From: Syntrophaceae bacterium
GTDB taxonomy: Bacteria; Desulfobacterota; SM23-61
Assembly (NCBI GenBank): GCA_013388675.1
Contig: JACAEW010000231.1
Location: 1-32,478 of the forward strand
Reading direction: 5' to 3'
Length of the DNA: 32,478 bases
Each line of letters opens with the position of its first letter. The first letter of the stretch is position 1. Under the pieces are notes generated by a model. It did not search any database, had not been told where the DNA came from, and was given only the letters and a program-made list of their open reading frames with translations. This document shows positions 1-6,662 of this stretch, one piece after another. A program made the translations under genes and the position numbers.

Positions 1-1
1 A

Positions 2-139
2 CTTCGTCCGGACACACCGGGGATTGAATCGACGAATCCGGGATGGAAATCCAACCCTGCAAAAATGGCAACGAAGAACCCCTGCTCTTGCGGCCAAACT
101 AACGGACCATGTATGGTCTCTAAGAGAATTTATGACTAA
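2..139 (+). CDS. Possible C-terminal end of an unidentified Cys-containing protein (partial)
   Basis: An open frame without stops runs in from the left edge and ends at TAA 137-139. Its last residues read MATKNPCSCGQTNGPCM and then eight more. The C-x-C-x8-C arrangement after Asn-Pro resembles the start of a small zinc-binding tail such as SEC-C, but the final Cys pair or Cys-His of SEC-C is not present, so I do not assign a family. An internal ATG lies at 65 but has no Shine-Dalgarno sequence, so if real this is probably the tail of a longer gene. Only about 45 codons are visible and chance openness is possible. I do not recognise the protein. Confidence 0.25.
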   Translation, partial: LRPDTPGIESTNPGWKSNPAKMATKNPCSCGQTNGPCMVSKRIYD

Positions 140-185
140 GAAAATATTTATCAACTATTAAAGGGTCACGACCGAAAAATCTTAT

Positions 186-214
186 TTGCATATTTTGAGA
201 AAAACGATAATAAT
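186..214 (+). promoter_or_regulatory. Candidate promoter of the fic gene in an AT-rich leader
   Basis: A TTGCAT box (186-191) and an AATAAT box (209-214) are separated by 17 bp, inside a markedly AT-rich stretch (about 125-240) that contrasts with the GC-rich genes on both sides. The -35 matches the sigma-70 consensus at only three of six bases and the -10 at five of six. AACGA and TCGTT form a small dyad across the same region (about 203-225). This is inferred from base pattern only. Confidence 0.3.
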
Positions 215-253
215 AAGTCTCGTTATTTTCACACCCGCTAACAAGGGAATCTA

Positions 254-1441
254 TTGAAGATCGAGAGAAGTCGCAAACCGCACGGCAGGCTGATCCGCTG
301 CCCGGGAGGTTACCGGGCTTATGTTCCGGAACCGTTGCCGCCGCCCATGGATTGGAGCACCGGGCTCGTGGCAGCACTCTCGGCCGCAGATCGCATGGTG
401 GGCAGGCTCGCCGGCGTAGGCCGTCGGCTGGCGAACCCCCGCCTCTTGATCCGCCCCTTCGTGCGCCGCGAGGCCGTGCTCTCGAGCCGCATCGAAGGTA
501 CGCAGACGACCCTTGATGAATTTCTGGCAGCCGAGGCCGGTGCGGCAGTCGAGCGCAGCGCCGACGATCTTCATGAAGTCTCCAACTACGTGGTTGCCCT
601 TGAATACGGAGTGGATCGGCTGCGGGACCTGCCGCTCTCGTTGCGTCTCATACGCGAGCTGCACGAGAAACTCATGCACGGCGTACGCGGCGGGCAGGCC
701 ACGCCCGGCGAATTTCGCCGCAGCCAGAACTGGATTGGCCCCGCGGGTTGCACGCTCGCAGGTGCGACCTTCGTGCCGCCTCCCCCGGACCAATTGATGG
801 GCTGTCTCGGCGCCTGGGAGCAGTTCCTGCATGACAACACTTTTCCGCCGCTGGTTCATGCGGCGCTGGCCCACTCCCAATTTGAGGCAATTCATCCCTT
901 TCTCGACGGAAACGGCCGCGTGGGCCGTTTGCTTATCACCCTGCTGCTCATTGCCAGGGGCGTCCTGCCCTCGCCGCTCCTCTACCTGAGCGCCTTTTTC
1001 GAGGCCACCCGGGAGGAATATTATGCCAGGCTAACGGGAGTCACTGAGCGCGGCGAATGGGAGGAATGGTTGGTTTATTTCCTCAACGGTGCGGCTGGCC
1101 AGGCCGAGGACGCCCTCGACCGCATTCAGCGAATCGACGACCTCCTCAAAGTCTGGCGCGAAAATCTCGCGAAGGCTCCCTCCCCCTTACCGCAAAGAGC
1201 CGCGGAGCTCTTCGCGGAAAACCCATACTGGACTGTAAACAGAATGGCTGCGCGCCTGGGTGTGGCTTTCACTACTGCTCAACGCGCGATCGACCGTCTG
1301 GAATCGGCGGGAGTCGTTCTACGCGAAGGCGAAGCTAAGCGTAACCGTGTCTACTGCGCACGGGCCATCCTCGCCATCCTAGAGGAACCGACAACGGTCG
1401 ATAAAGGACGCGGGGGGCAGCGGATGGTGAGTCGGCCATGA
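254..1441 (+). CDS. Fic family protein (class II Fic, predicted AMP transferase, with C-terminal winged helix)
   Basis: Fic enzymes usually transfer AMP from ATP to a hydroxyl side chain of a target protein. The protein has 395 residues. The catalytic motif HPFLDGNGRVGR begins at His214. An N-terminal inhibitory-helix motif S77-x-x-x-E81-G82 precedes the Fic domain, which defines class II, where the Glu blocks productive ATP binding. Residues about 310-375 look like a winged helix-turn-helix that may bind DNA or serve as a partner surface. The start is a TTG with only a weak AAGGGA nearby, so it is less certain than the rest. Codon choice (many GCG, CGC, CTC) and the AT-rich leader differ from the genes further right, and an IS remnant overlaps its 3' end by 4 bp; both suggest horizontal acquisition. 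Such solitary class II Fic genes are common accessory genes and the target is unknown. Confidence 0.9.
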   Translation: MKIERSRKPHGRLIRCPGGYRAYVPEPLPPPMDWSTGLVAALSAADRMVGRLAGVGRRLANPRLLIRPFVRREAVLSSRIEGTQTTLDEFLAAEAGAAVERSADDLHEVSNYVVALEYGVDRLRDLPLSLRLIRELHEKLMHGVRGGQATPGEFRRSQNWIGPAGCTLAGATFVPPPPDQLMGCLGAWEQFLHDNTFPPLVHAALAHSQFEAIHPFLDGNGRVGRLLITLLLIARGVLPSPLLYLSAFFEATREEYYARLTGVTERGEWEEWLVYFLNGAAGQAEDALDRIQRIDDLLKVWRENLAKAPSPLPQRAAELFAENPYWTVNRMAARLGVAFTTAQRAIDRLESAGVVLREGEAKRNRVYCARAILAILEEPTTVDKGRGGQRMVSRP

Positions 1442-1818
1442 GCCCCGAGATCTCTGAGCGTTCATTCGAGGAAGCCATCGATTGCGGACTGTTGCAATAT
1501 GGACCCGATGCCTGTGCGAGATGTCAGATCATTGAGGGGCATGTGCTGCCCGATCAGGTTCATATGTGTATCGCCATTCCTCCCAAGCACCCGGTGGCCT
1601 CGGTGATAGGTTTTCTGAAGGGCAAGAGTGCCATCGCCGTGGCGCGACAGCTTTGCGGCCGGGAGCGCAATTTCACCGGGGAGCATCTATGGGCTCGGGG
1701 ATATGCGGTATCCACAGTGGGTTTTGAGTTAAATCAGGTCCGCCAATACATCCGCGCCCAGGAGGAAGCGGATGGATTTACGGACCGCTCTGAATTTAGG
1801 AACCGAGGCGCGCTTTAG
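1438..1818 (+). pseudogene. Decayed IS200/IS605-family Y1 transposase (TnpA) fragment
   Basis: From about residue 29 the frame aligns by eye with IS200-type TnpA: EGHVLPDQVHM, then IPPKHPV, GFLKGKSAIAVAR, RNFTGEHLWARGYAVSTVG and VRQYIRAQEEAD. These are hallmark segments of HUH single-strand transposases. The enzyme is broken in two ways. The N-terminal third of the family, including the first beta strands, is replaced by unrelated sequence. The HUH motif, normally His-hydrophobic-His, reads Gln40-Val-His42, so one metal ligand is lost. The probable nucleophile Tyr104 is kept. The ATG overlaps the fic stop codon by 4 bp, but this is likely a chance start, not the original one. With no N-terminus and a broken HUH motif it cannot transpose by itself. 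Confidence 0.8.
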
Positions 1819-1900
1819 CGCGACGTTTAGCTAATTAGGTCAACTGCCTTTGAGGCAGCCCCACTCATCAAGCCACCCGCTTTGCGGGGGGTGTCTGACT
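1519..1900 (+). mobile_element. Remnant of an IS200/IS605-type insertion sequence (right end retained)
   Basis: The remnant consists of the C-terminal two thirds of tnpA followed by closely spaced small hairpins of the kind that IS200/IS605 elements use as subterminal recognition structures. The left end is missing; recognisable homology starts near 1519. The exact right cleavage site cannot be fixed from one copy, so the end at about 1900 is approximate. No tnpB is present. Confidence 0.65.
1809..1893 (+). repeat. Three consecutive hairpins at the IS200-like right end
   Basis: Hairpin 1 is CGCGC-TTTA-GCGCG at 1809-1822 and contains the tnpA stop codon. Hairpin 2 is CTGCCT-TTG-AGGCAG at 1844-1858, a perfect 6-bp stem. 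Hairpin 3 is CCCGC-TTT-GCGGG at 1876-1888, and the flanking CA/GGTG can extend it if extra Gs bulge out. IS200-family ends fold into such imperfect palindromes, which TnpA recognises as single strands. Hairpin 3 is the best candidate for the true right-end palindrome. Confidence 0.6.
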
Positions 1901-1949
1901 CTGACCCTGAGCCTGGCAACCCATTGAATTCCTTCTCCCTTCATCGAGC

Positions 1950-1978
1950 TTGATAATTTTTCCCCGCCTTGATACACT
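1950..1978 (+). promoter_or_regulatory. Candidate sigma-70 promoter of the TPR lipoprotein gene
   Basis: TTGATA (1950-1955, five of six consensus bases) and TACACT (1973-1978, four of six) are spaced by 17 bp. They sit about 27 bp before the chosen start of the lipoprotein gene, just downstream of the IS remnant. This is pattern evidence only. Confidence 0.35.
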
Positions 1979-2004
1979 GCATTATCAAACCGGATGCGGA
2001 AGAG

Positions 2005-2934
2005 ATGCGAACGAAGAATCTCATTTTTTTTCTTTTCTTATTCATTCTCCTGGTGGCCTTGAGCGGGTGCGCGAGCCAGTTGGAGTTCCGGCGGAAGCAG
2101 TCCCAGGCCATGGACCTGGAGAATAAGGGGGCCGAGTTTTTTCAGCAGGGCCAGTACCTGAGGGCTCTGGGGTACTATCAGCGGGCCCTGCAGGGGTACG
2201 AATCCATCGATCATCGGGAAGGAGTGGCCAGGACCCTCAACAGCATGGGATCGGTATTCCAGGAAATGGGCCGGATTCCCGCGGCCCTCGAATATTATCA
2301 GCGTTCGCTGGCCATTCATTCCGCCCTGGGCAACGATGAGGGAATGTCCTCGAACCTGAACAATATCGGAAGCGTTTCCCTTTCCCTGAGAAAACCGCAG
2401 GCCGCCCTGGATTTTTTCGAAAAATCCTTGGCCCTGGAGGAAAAACGGGGGGATATAAAAGGGCAGGCCGTCCGATGGAACAACATCGGCCTGGCCTATC
2501 GCGCCTTGGCCCAGAACGATAGGGCCATGGAGTGCTACCTTCGATCGAAAACGCTGAACGAGAAGAGCGAAAACCTTCCGGGAATCGCGGACAACCTGAC
2601 CAACATGGGAGCGATTTACGAGTCCCAGGGAGACTGGCCCCGGGCCCTGGCGGCGTATCAGGGGGCCTTGGATTTGGATAAGAAAAGGGAAAACTCCCTG
2701 GGAATATCCACCGGCCTGGCCAACCTGGGCAGGCTGTACGAAGCCATGGGAGACAAGGAAAAAGCCCTGGATCATTACCTGCGCGCCTGGAAGGTCAACG
2801 AATCCCTCGGCCTGAAGGAGCGCATTCTTTACGACCTCGAAAAAATCGCTTCCCTCTACGAAGCCCTGGGAGACCCCCAAGAAGCGGAAAAATTCCGGAG
2901 GAGATCCCGGGAGTTGACCTCTTCCTCCAAATAA
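2005..2934 (+). CDS. TPR-repeat lipoprotein
   Basis: The 309-residue protein begins with a lipoprotein signal peptide: Met-Arg-Thr-Lys, a hydrophobic run, and the lipobox LSGC with the lipidated Cys at residue 22. The rest is a row of about six tetratricopeptide repeats with a unit near 40 residues, recognisable from repeated NNIGxxY and ALxYYQRSL patterns, so it probably acts as a periplasmic-side membrane-anchored scaffold for protein binding. An upstream TTG at 1969 would add 12 residues, but the ATG at 2005 puts the charged n-region next to the hydrophobic core and has a GGAAGAG sequence before it, so I prefer it. The gene ends 5 bp before the acyl-CoA ligase subunit gene. No specific partner can be named. 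Confidence 0.85.
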   Translation: MRTKNLIFFLFLFILLVALSGCASQLEFRRKQSQAMDLENKGAEFFQQGQYLRALGYYQRALQGYESIDHREGVARTLNSMGSVFQEMGRIPAALEYYQRSLAIHSALGNDEGMSSNLNNIGSVSLSLRKPQAALDFFEKSLALEEKRGDIKGQAVRWNNIGLAYRALAQNDRAMECYLRSKTLNEKSENLPGIADNLTNMGAIYESQGDWPRALAAYQGALDLDKKRENSLGISTGLANLGRLYEAMGDKEKALDHYLRAWKVNESLGLKERILYDLEKIASLYEALGDPQEAEKFRRRSRELTSSSK

Positions 2935-2939
2935 ATAAA

Positions 2940-4388
2940 ATGCCCCAACCGAATCAAGCCTTCGAGCGGAAGGCCCCCTCTCTGCACAAACTTTTCTATC
3001 CGGACAGCGTGGCAGTCGTGGGAGCCTCGCCGGAAGTGAAGGGAGATCGGTTCCCCTTTTTCCAGGCTCTGCTGAAGTCCGGGTTTTCCGGGAGGCTCTA
3101 CCCGGTAAATCCCAACTACCCCGAGGTTGCCGGGCACAAGGCCTTCTCCCGGGTCCAGGCAATCCCGGAACCCATAGACCTCGCCATTATCACCCTCCGC
3201 GCGCCCCAGGTTCCTCCCATCGTGGCCGATTGCGTCCAGAAGGGGGTCCGGTTTGCGGTGATCTTCTCCTCGGGATTCACGGAGGGCGGTCACCCGGAGC
3301 TGGAGGAAGAAATCAAAGCCCTCGCGAGTGGGGGAATCACCCGGCTCATCGGTCCCAATTGTATCGGCCCCTATTGCCCGGAAAGCGGCCTCACCTTCAT
3401 TTTGGAAGAAAAGCCGCTTGAGCCGGGCAACGTGGGGTTCGTCTCCCAATCCGGCGGTCATAGCATCACCTATAAAACATTGGCCGGTTCCCGGGGGGTC
3501 TTTTTCAACAAGATTCTCTCTCTCGGTAACCAGTGCGACCTGACCATTCAAGAGGTGCTTCGTTATTATGCCGAAGACCCGCGGGTCCGGGTGATCTGCG
3601 CCTACGTGGAGCAGGCCAAGGGCGGGCATGAATTCTCCCAAACCCTCCGGGAAGTGGCCCGCAAGAAACCCCTGATCGTCATGAAGGGAGGGGCAACCGA
3701 AGTTGGGGCCCGGGCGGCGTTCAGCCACACCGGTGCCCTGGCCTCTTATTCCCGGGTCTGGGGAAAAGCCATCCACCAGCTGGGAGCGATTCCGGTGAAC
3801 GACCTGGAAGAAATGGCCGACGCCGCTTTTTCCTGCCTCACCATCGAATTGCCCCGGGGCCCCAGAGTGGGGATTGTGGTCGTGGGCGGGGGAAGTTCCG
3901 TGGAGATGACCGACGTCTGCGCCCGGAACTTTTTGGAGGTTCCCCTCCTGGGAAAAGAGGCCCAGGAGAAATTGGCGGAGATCATTCCCGAAGCCAATAC
4001 CAGCTGCAAAAATCCGGTGGACCTGGGATTCATGGGCTTCGTTCCCCCAATTTACCATCAATCGATCCTTTTCACCGCCGCGGACCCGAATATCGACGTC
4101 ATCCTGCTCTACCAGATCACCGAGTACTTCCAGCAATTCACGCCCCACGTGGACTGGCCTGAAAAGATGGCTGTGGAAATGGCCAAGGTCCGCCAGGAAA
4201 TCGGGAAACCCTTATTGATCGTCATTCCCCCCCTGGAGCAGGACAAACTGGAATTTATCACCAAGCGCCAGGCCCTGGTACAGAGGCTCCGGCGGAACGG
4301 GATTCCCGTCTTTCCCACCATCGACCGCGCCGCCAAGGTGATATACCGGCTGCAGAGGTACCGTCGTTTTCTCCACCCGGAAGCGTAG
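2940..4388 (+). CDS. ADP-forming acyl-CoA (acetyl-CoA) synthetase alpha subunit-like protein
   Basis: The 482-residue protein has an N-terminal CoA-binding Rossmann domain (VAVVGASPEVKGDR, then GRLYPVNPNY) followed by two succinyl-CoA-ligase-like flavodoxin domains. FSHTGALASYSRVW contains His263, the position phosphorylated during catalysis in this family. Family enzymes interconvert an acyl-CoA, ADP and phosphate with the free acid, CoA and ATP, and conserve energy in anaerobes. The ATP-grasp domain found in fused enzymes is absent and the length matches a stand-alone alpha subunit. No beta-subunit gene is visible nearby, so the partner must be encoded elsewhere, or the protein has another acyl-CoA role. 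There is no clear ribosome-binding site before the ATG. The stop codon lies inside a 28-bp palindrome. Confidence 0.82.
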   Translation: MPQPNQAFERKAPSLHKLFYPDSVAVVGASPEVKGDRFPFFQALLKSGFSGRLYPVNPNYPEVAGHKAFSRVQAIPEPIDLAIITLRAPQVPPIVADCVQKGVRFAVIFSSGFTEGGHPELEEEIKALASGGITRLIGPNCIGPYCPESGLTFILEEKPLEPGNVGFVSQSGGHSITYKTLAGSRGVFFNKILSLGNQCDLTIQEVLRYYAEDPRVRVICAYVEQAKGGHEFSQTLREVARKKPLIVMKGGATEVGARAAFSHTGALASYSRVWGKAIHQLGAIPVNDLEEMADAAFSCLTIELPRGPRVGIVVVGGGSSVEMTDVCARNFLEVPLLGKEAQEKLAEIIPEANTSCKNPVDLGFMGFVPPIYHQSILFTAADPNIDVILLYQITEYFQQFTPHVDWPEKMAVEMAKVRQEIGKPLLIVIPPLEQDKLEFITKRQALVQRLRRNGIPVFPTIDRAAKVIYRLQRYRRFLHPEA

Positions 4389-4412
4389 GGGCGATTCATG
4401 AATCTCTCCTAC
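4385..4412. repeat. 28-bp imperfect palindrome overlapping a stop codon
   Basis: The sequence starts GTAGGGGCGATTCA and its second half mirrors it, with a perfect 12-bp core GATTCATGAATC, one G-T wobble and one mismatch in the arms. The TAG stop of the preceding gene (4386-4388) is part of the left arm. There is no T tract, so it looks like an extragenic palindrome and not a terminator. Confidence 0.6.
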
Positions 4413-4455
4413 AATCTTTCCCGTCAGCCTCGGATGGTTTAAAATGAAAGGGTAG

Positions 4456-4477
4456 GGGGCGGTTCGCAAACCGCCCC
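4456..4477. repeat. GC-rich extragenic palindrome upstream of uvrB
   Basis: GGGGCGGTT and AACCGCCCC form a 9-bp perfect stem around a CGCA loop. It lies 43 bp after the previous palindrome. No U tract follows on either strand. It resembles REP-type intergenic palindromes, and similar GC palindromes occur at 16279, 16333 and 31372 in this window. Confidence 0.6.
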
Positions 4478-4515
4478 GCCGAATAAAATCGAAGAGCCGA
4501 CGTCCCCAAACCATC

Positions 4516-4550
4516 ATCCAGCACCCAGGTTCAAGAGCCCAGAAACCCGT
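4516..4550 (+). repeat. Degenerate 7-bp repeats before uvrB
   Basis: The bases before the uvrB start can be read as successive heptamers ATCCAGC, ACCCAGG, TTCAAGA, GCCCAGA, AACCCGT. The first, second and fourth resemble the much cleaner ATCCAGC array before uvrC. This assignment depends on that comparison. Confidence 0.35.
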
Positions 4551-4554
4551 TCTT

Positions 4555-6570
4555 ATGCCAGACTTCAAAATCGTTTCCCCCTTCGAGCCCAGGGGGGATC
4601 AGCCCCAGGCAATCGAAAAGCTGGTTCAAGGGATAAAAAAAGGAATCCCCCACCAGGTTCTCCTCGGGGTTACCGGGTCGGGGAAAACCTTTACCATGGC
4701 CCGGGTGATCGAACGGGTGCAGAAACCCACCCTGGTCATCGCCCCCAACAAGACCCTTGCGGCCCAGCTCTTCCAGGAATTTCGCAGCCTCTTCCCGGAC
4801 AACGCCGTGGAGTATTTCATCAGCTACTACGACTACTACCAGCCCGAAGCCTACATCCCTACCACCGACACGTACATCGAGAAGGACGCCTCCATCAACG
4901 ACCTCATCGACAAGATGCGTCATTCGGCCACCCATTCGGTCCTTACCCGCCGGGACGTGATCGTCGTGGCTTCGGTCTCCTGCATTTACGGTCTGGGTTC
5001 GCCGGAGACCTACCAGGGAATGATCGTTCTCATGGAAGACCAGAAGGAGACCTCCCGGGACGACGTCCTCGCCCGCCTGGTGGAAATCCAGTACGAACGC
5101 AACGACTATGATTTTCACCGGGGAACCTTCCGGGTTCGGGGCGATGTCCTGGAAATCTTCCCCGCTTACGAGGAGAACCGGGCCATCCGGGTCGAATTCT
5201 TCGGCGACCTGGTGGACTCCATATCCGAGATCGATCCCCTCCGGGGAAAGGTCCTGCGCAAGCTGAAGCAGATCACCATCTTCCCCGGCAGCCATTATGT
5301 AACTCCCCAGGACCGGCTGCGCCGGGCCATCCAGTCCATCCGGGAAGAGCTGGCGGAGCGTCTCGCCTTTTTCGAATCTCGGAAAAAGCTGTTGGAGGCC
5401 CAGCGGCTGGAGCAGCGGACCAACTACGACATCGAGATGCTCCAGGAGATGGGATACTGTACGGGCATCGAAAACTATTCGCGCCACCTGGACGGGCGGA
5501 AGCCGGGGGAGCCCCCCTATACCCTGCTGGATTATTTTCCCCAAGACCTGCTATTTTTTATCGATGAAAGCCATATCACCATTCCCCAGCTCAACGGAAT
5601 GTACTGGGGCGACCGGACGCGAAAAGAAACCCTTGCGGAGTTCGGCTTTCGCCTTCCCTCGGCGCTGGACAACCGACCCCTTTCCTTCGAGGAGTTCAAA
5701 GCCCGGGCGTCCCAGGTGGTCTATGTTTCCGCCACGCCCGCCGCCTATGAGCTGAAGAAATCTCAGGGGCGCGTGGTGGAACAGATCATTCGTCCCACCG
5801 GCCTGATCGACCCGCGGGTCACGGTCAAACCCGCCCGCTATCAGGTGGATGATCTCCTGAATGAAATCCGGGCCCGGGTCGCCCGGGGAGAACGGGTCCT
5901 GGTCACCACCCTGACCAAACGAATGGCCGAAGACTTGACCTCCTATTACGCCGACCTGGGGATCAAGGTCAAATACCTCCACTCGGATATCCAGGCCCTG
6001 GAGCGGACGGAGATCCTCCGCGACTTGCGCCTGGGGAAGTTCGACGTCCTCATCGGCATCAACCTTCTGCGGGAGGGACTGGATCTGCCGGAAGTCTCCC
6101 TGGTAGCCATTCTGGATGCGGACAAGGAAGGATTCCTCCGCTCGGAGACCTCCCTCATTCAAACCTTCGGCCGGGCGTCGCGCAACGTGGGCGGGCAGGT
6201 GATCCTCTACGCCGACCAGGAAACGGAATCCATGAAGAAGGCCATCCGGGAGACCGACCGGCGCCGGAAGATACAAGAGGCTTACAACCGCAAGAACCGG
6301 ATCACCCCGGAATCGATCCGCAAAGCCATCCCCGACATCCTCCAGTCCATTTACGAAGCGGACTACGTGACGATCCCCATGGCCGCGGAGAAGCCTGAGG
6401 AATATGTTTCTCTCTTCGAGGTCCCCAAGCTGATCGCCCGCCTGAAAAAGGAGATGCGGGAGGCAGCCTCCCGGCTCGACTTCGAAAGAGCCGCCGAGCT
6501 GCGGGACCGGATCAAGAGCATGCAGGAGATGGAGCTGGTCTCCAGGGAAGGAAAGGCAATGGGAGCCTAA
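4555..6570 (+). CDS. uvrB: UvrABC system protein B (excinuclease ABC subunit B)
   Basis: UvrB verifies DNA damage delivered by UvrA and recruits UvrC for dual incision in nucleotide excision repair in the cytoplasm. The 671-residue protein has the expected length. It shows the Walker A motif GVTGSGKT (residues 38-45), the damage-probing beta-hairpin region with [12 protein letters not shown], helicase motifs including DEC/DES-type FIDESH, SATPA, and [20 protein letters not shown] and QTFGRASRN, and a C-terminal UVR domain ([22 protein letters not shown]) that contacts UvrC. The ATG has no good Shine-Dalgarno sequence; degenerate heptamers occupy that place. uvrC follows after 92 bp. uvrA is not in the window. 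Confidence 0.98.
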   Translation: MPDFKIVSPFEPRGDQPQAIEKLVQGIKKGIPHQVLLGVTGSGKTFTMARVIERVQKPTLVIAPNKTLAAQLFQEFRSLFPDNAVEYFISYYDYYQPEAYIPTTDTYIEKDASINDLIDKMRHSATHSVLTRRDVIVVASVSCIYGLGSPETYQGMIVLMEDQKETSRDDVLARLVEIQYERNDYDFHRGTFRVRGDVLEIFPAYEENRAIRVEFFGDLVDSISEIDPLRGKVLRKLKQITIFPGSHYVTPQDRLRRAIQSIREELAERLAFFESRKKLLEAQRLEQRTNYDIEMLQEMGYCTGIENYSRHLDGRKPGEPPYTLLDYFPQDLLFFIDESHITIPQLNGMYWGDRTRKETLAEFGFRLPSALDNRPLSFEEFKARASQVVYVSATPAAYELKKSQGRVVEQIIRPTGLIDPRVTVKPARYQVDDLLNEIRARVARGERVLVTTLTKRMAEDLTSYYADLGIKVKYLHSDIQALERTEILRDLRLGKFDVLIGINLLREGLDLPEVSLVAILDADKEGFLRSETSLIQTFGRASRNVGGQVILYADQETESMKKAIRETDRRRKIQEAYNRKNRITPESIRKAIPDILQSIYEADYVTIPMAAEKPEEYVSLFEVPKLIARLKKEMREAASRLDFERAAELRDRIKSMQEMELVSREGKAMGA

Positions 6571-6606
6571 CCCCAAAGACCGATCCTGGATCCTGGATAA
6601 AAAAAC

Positions 6607-6662
6607 ATCCGTTATCCAGCATCCAGTATCTAGTATTTGGCATCCAGCCTCTAGCATTTAGC
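6607..6662 (+). repeat. Eight tandem heptamers (consensus ATCCAGC) ending at the uvrC start codon
   Basis: The units are ATCCGTT, ATCCAGC, ATCCAGT, ATCTAGT, ATTTGGC, ATCCAGC, CTCTAGC and ATTTAGC, exactly 56 bp with no indels, and the next base is the A of the uvrC ATG. Two further units, ATCCTGG ATCCTGG, lie at 6583-6596. CTGGAT in those units can pair with ATCCAG in the array. The array leaves no room for a normal Shine-Dalgarno sequence. Confidence 0.8.

Noticed and set aside
2038-4148. Long minus-strand frames opposite the TPR lipoprotein and acyl-CoA ligase genes
   Set aside because: They mirror real plus-strand genes, carry no recognisable domain and lack ribosome-binding sites.
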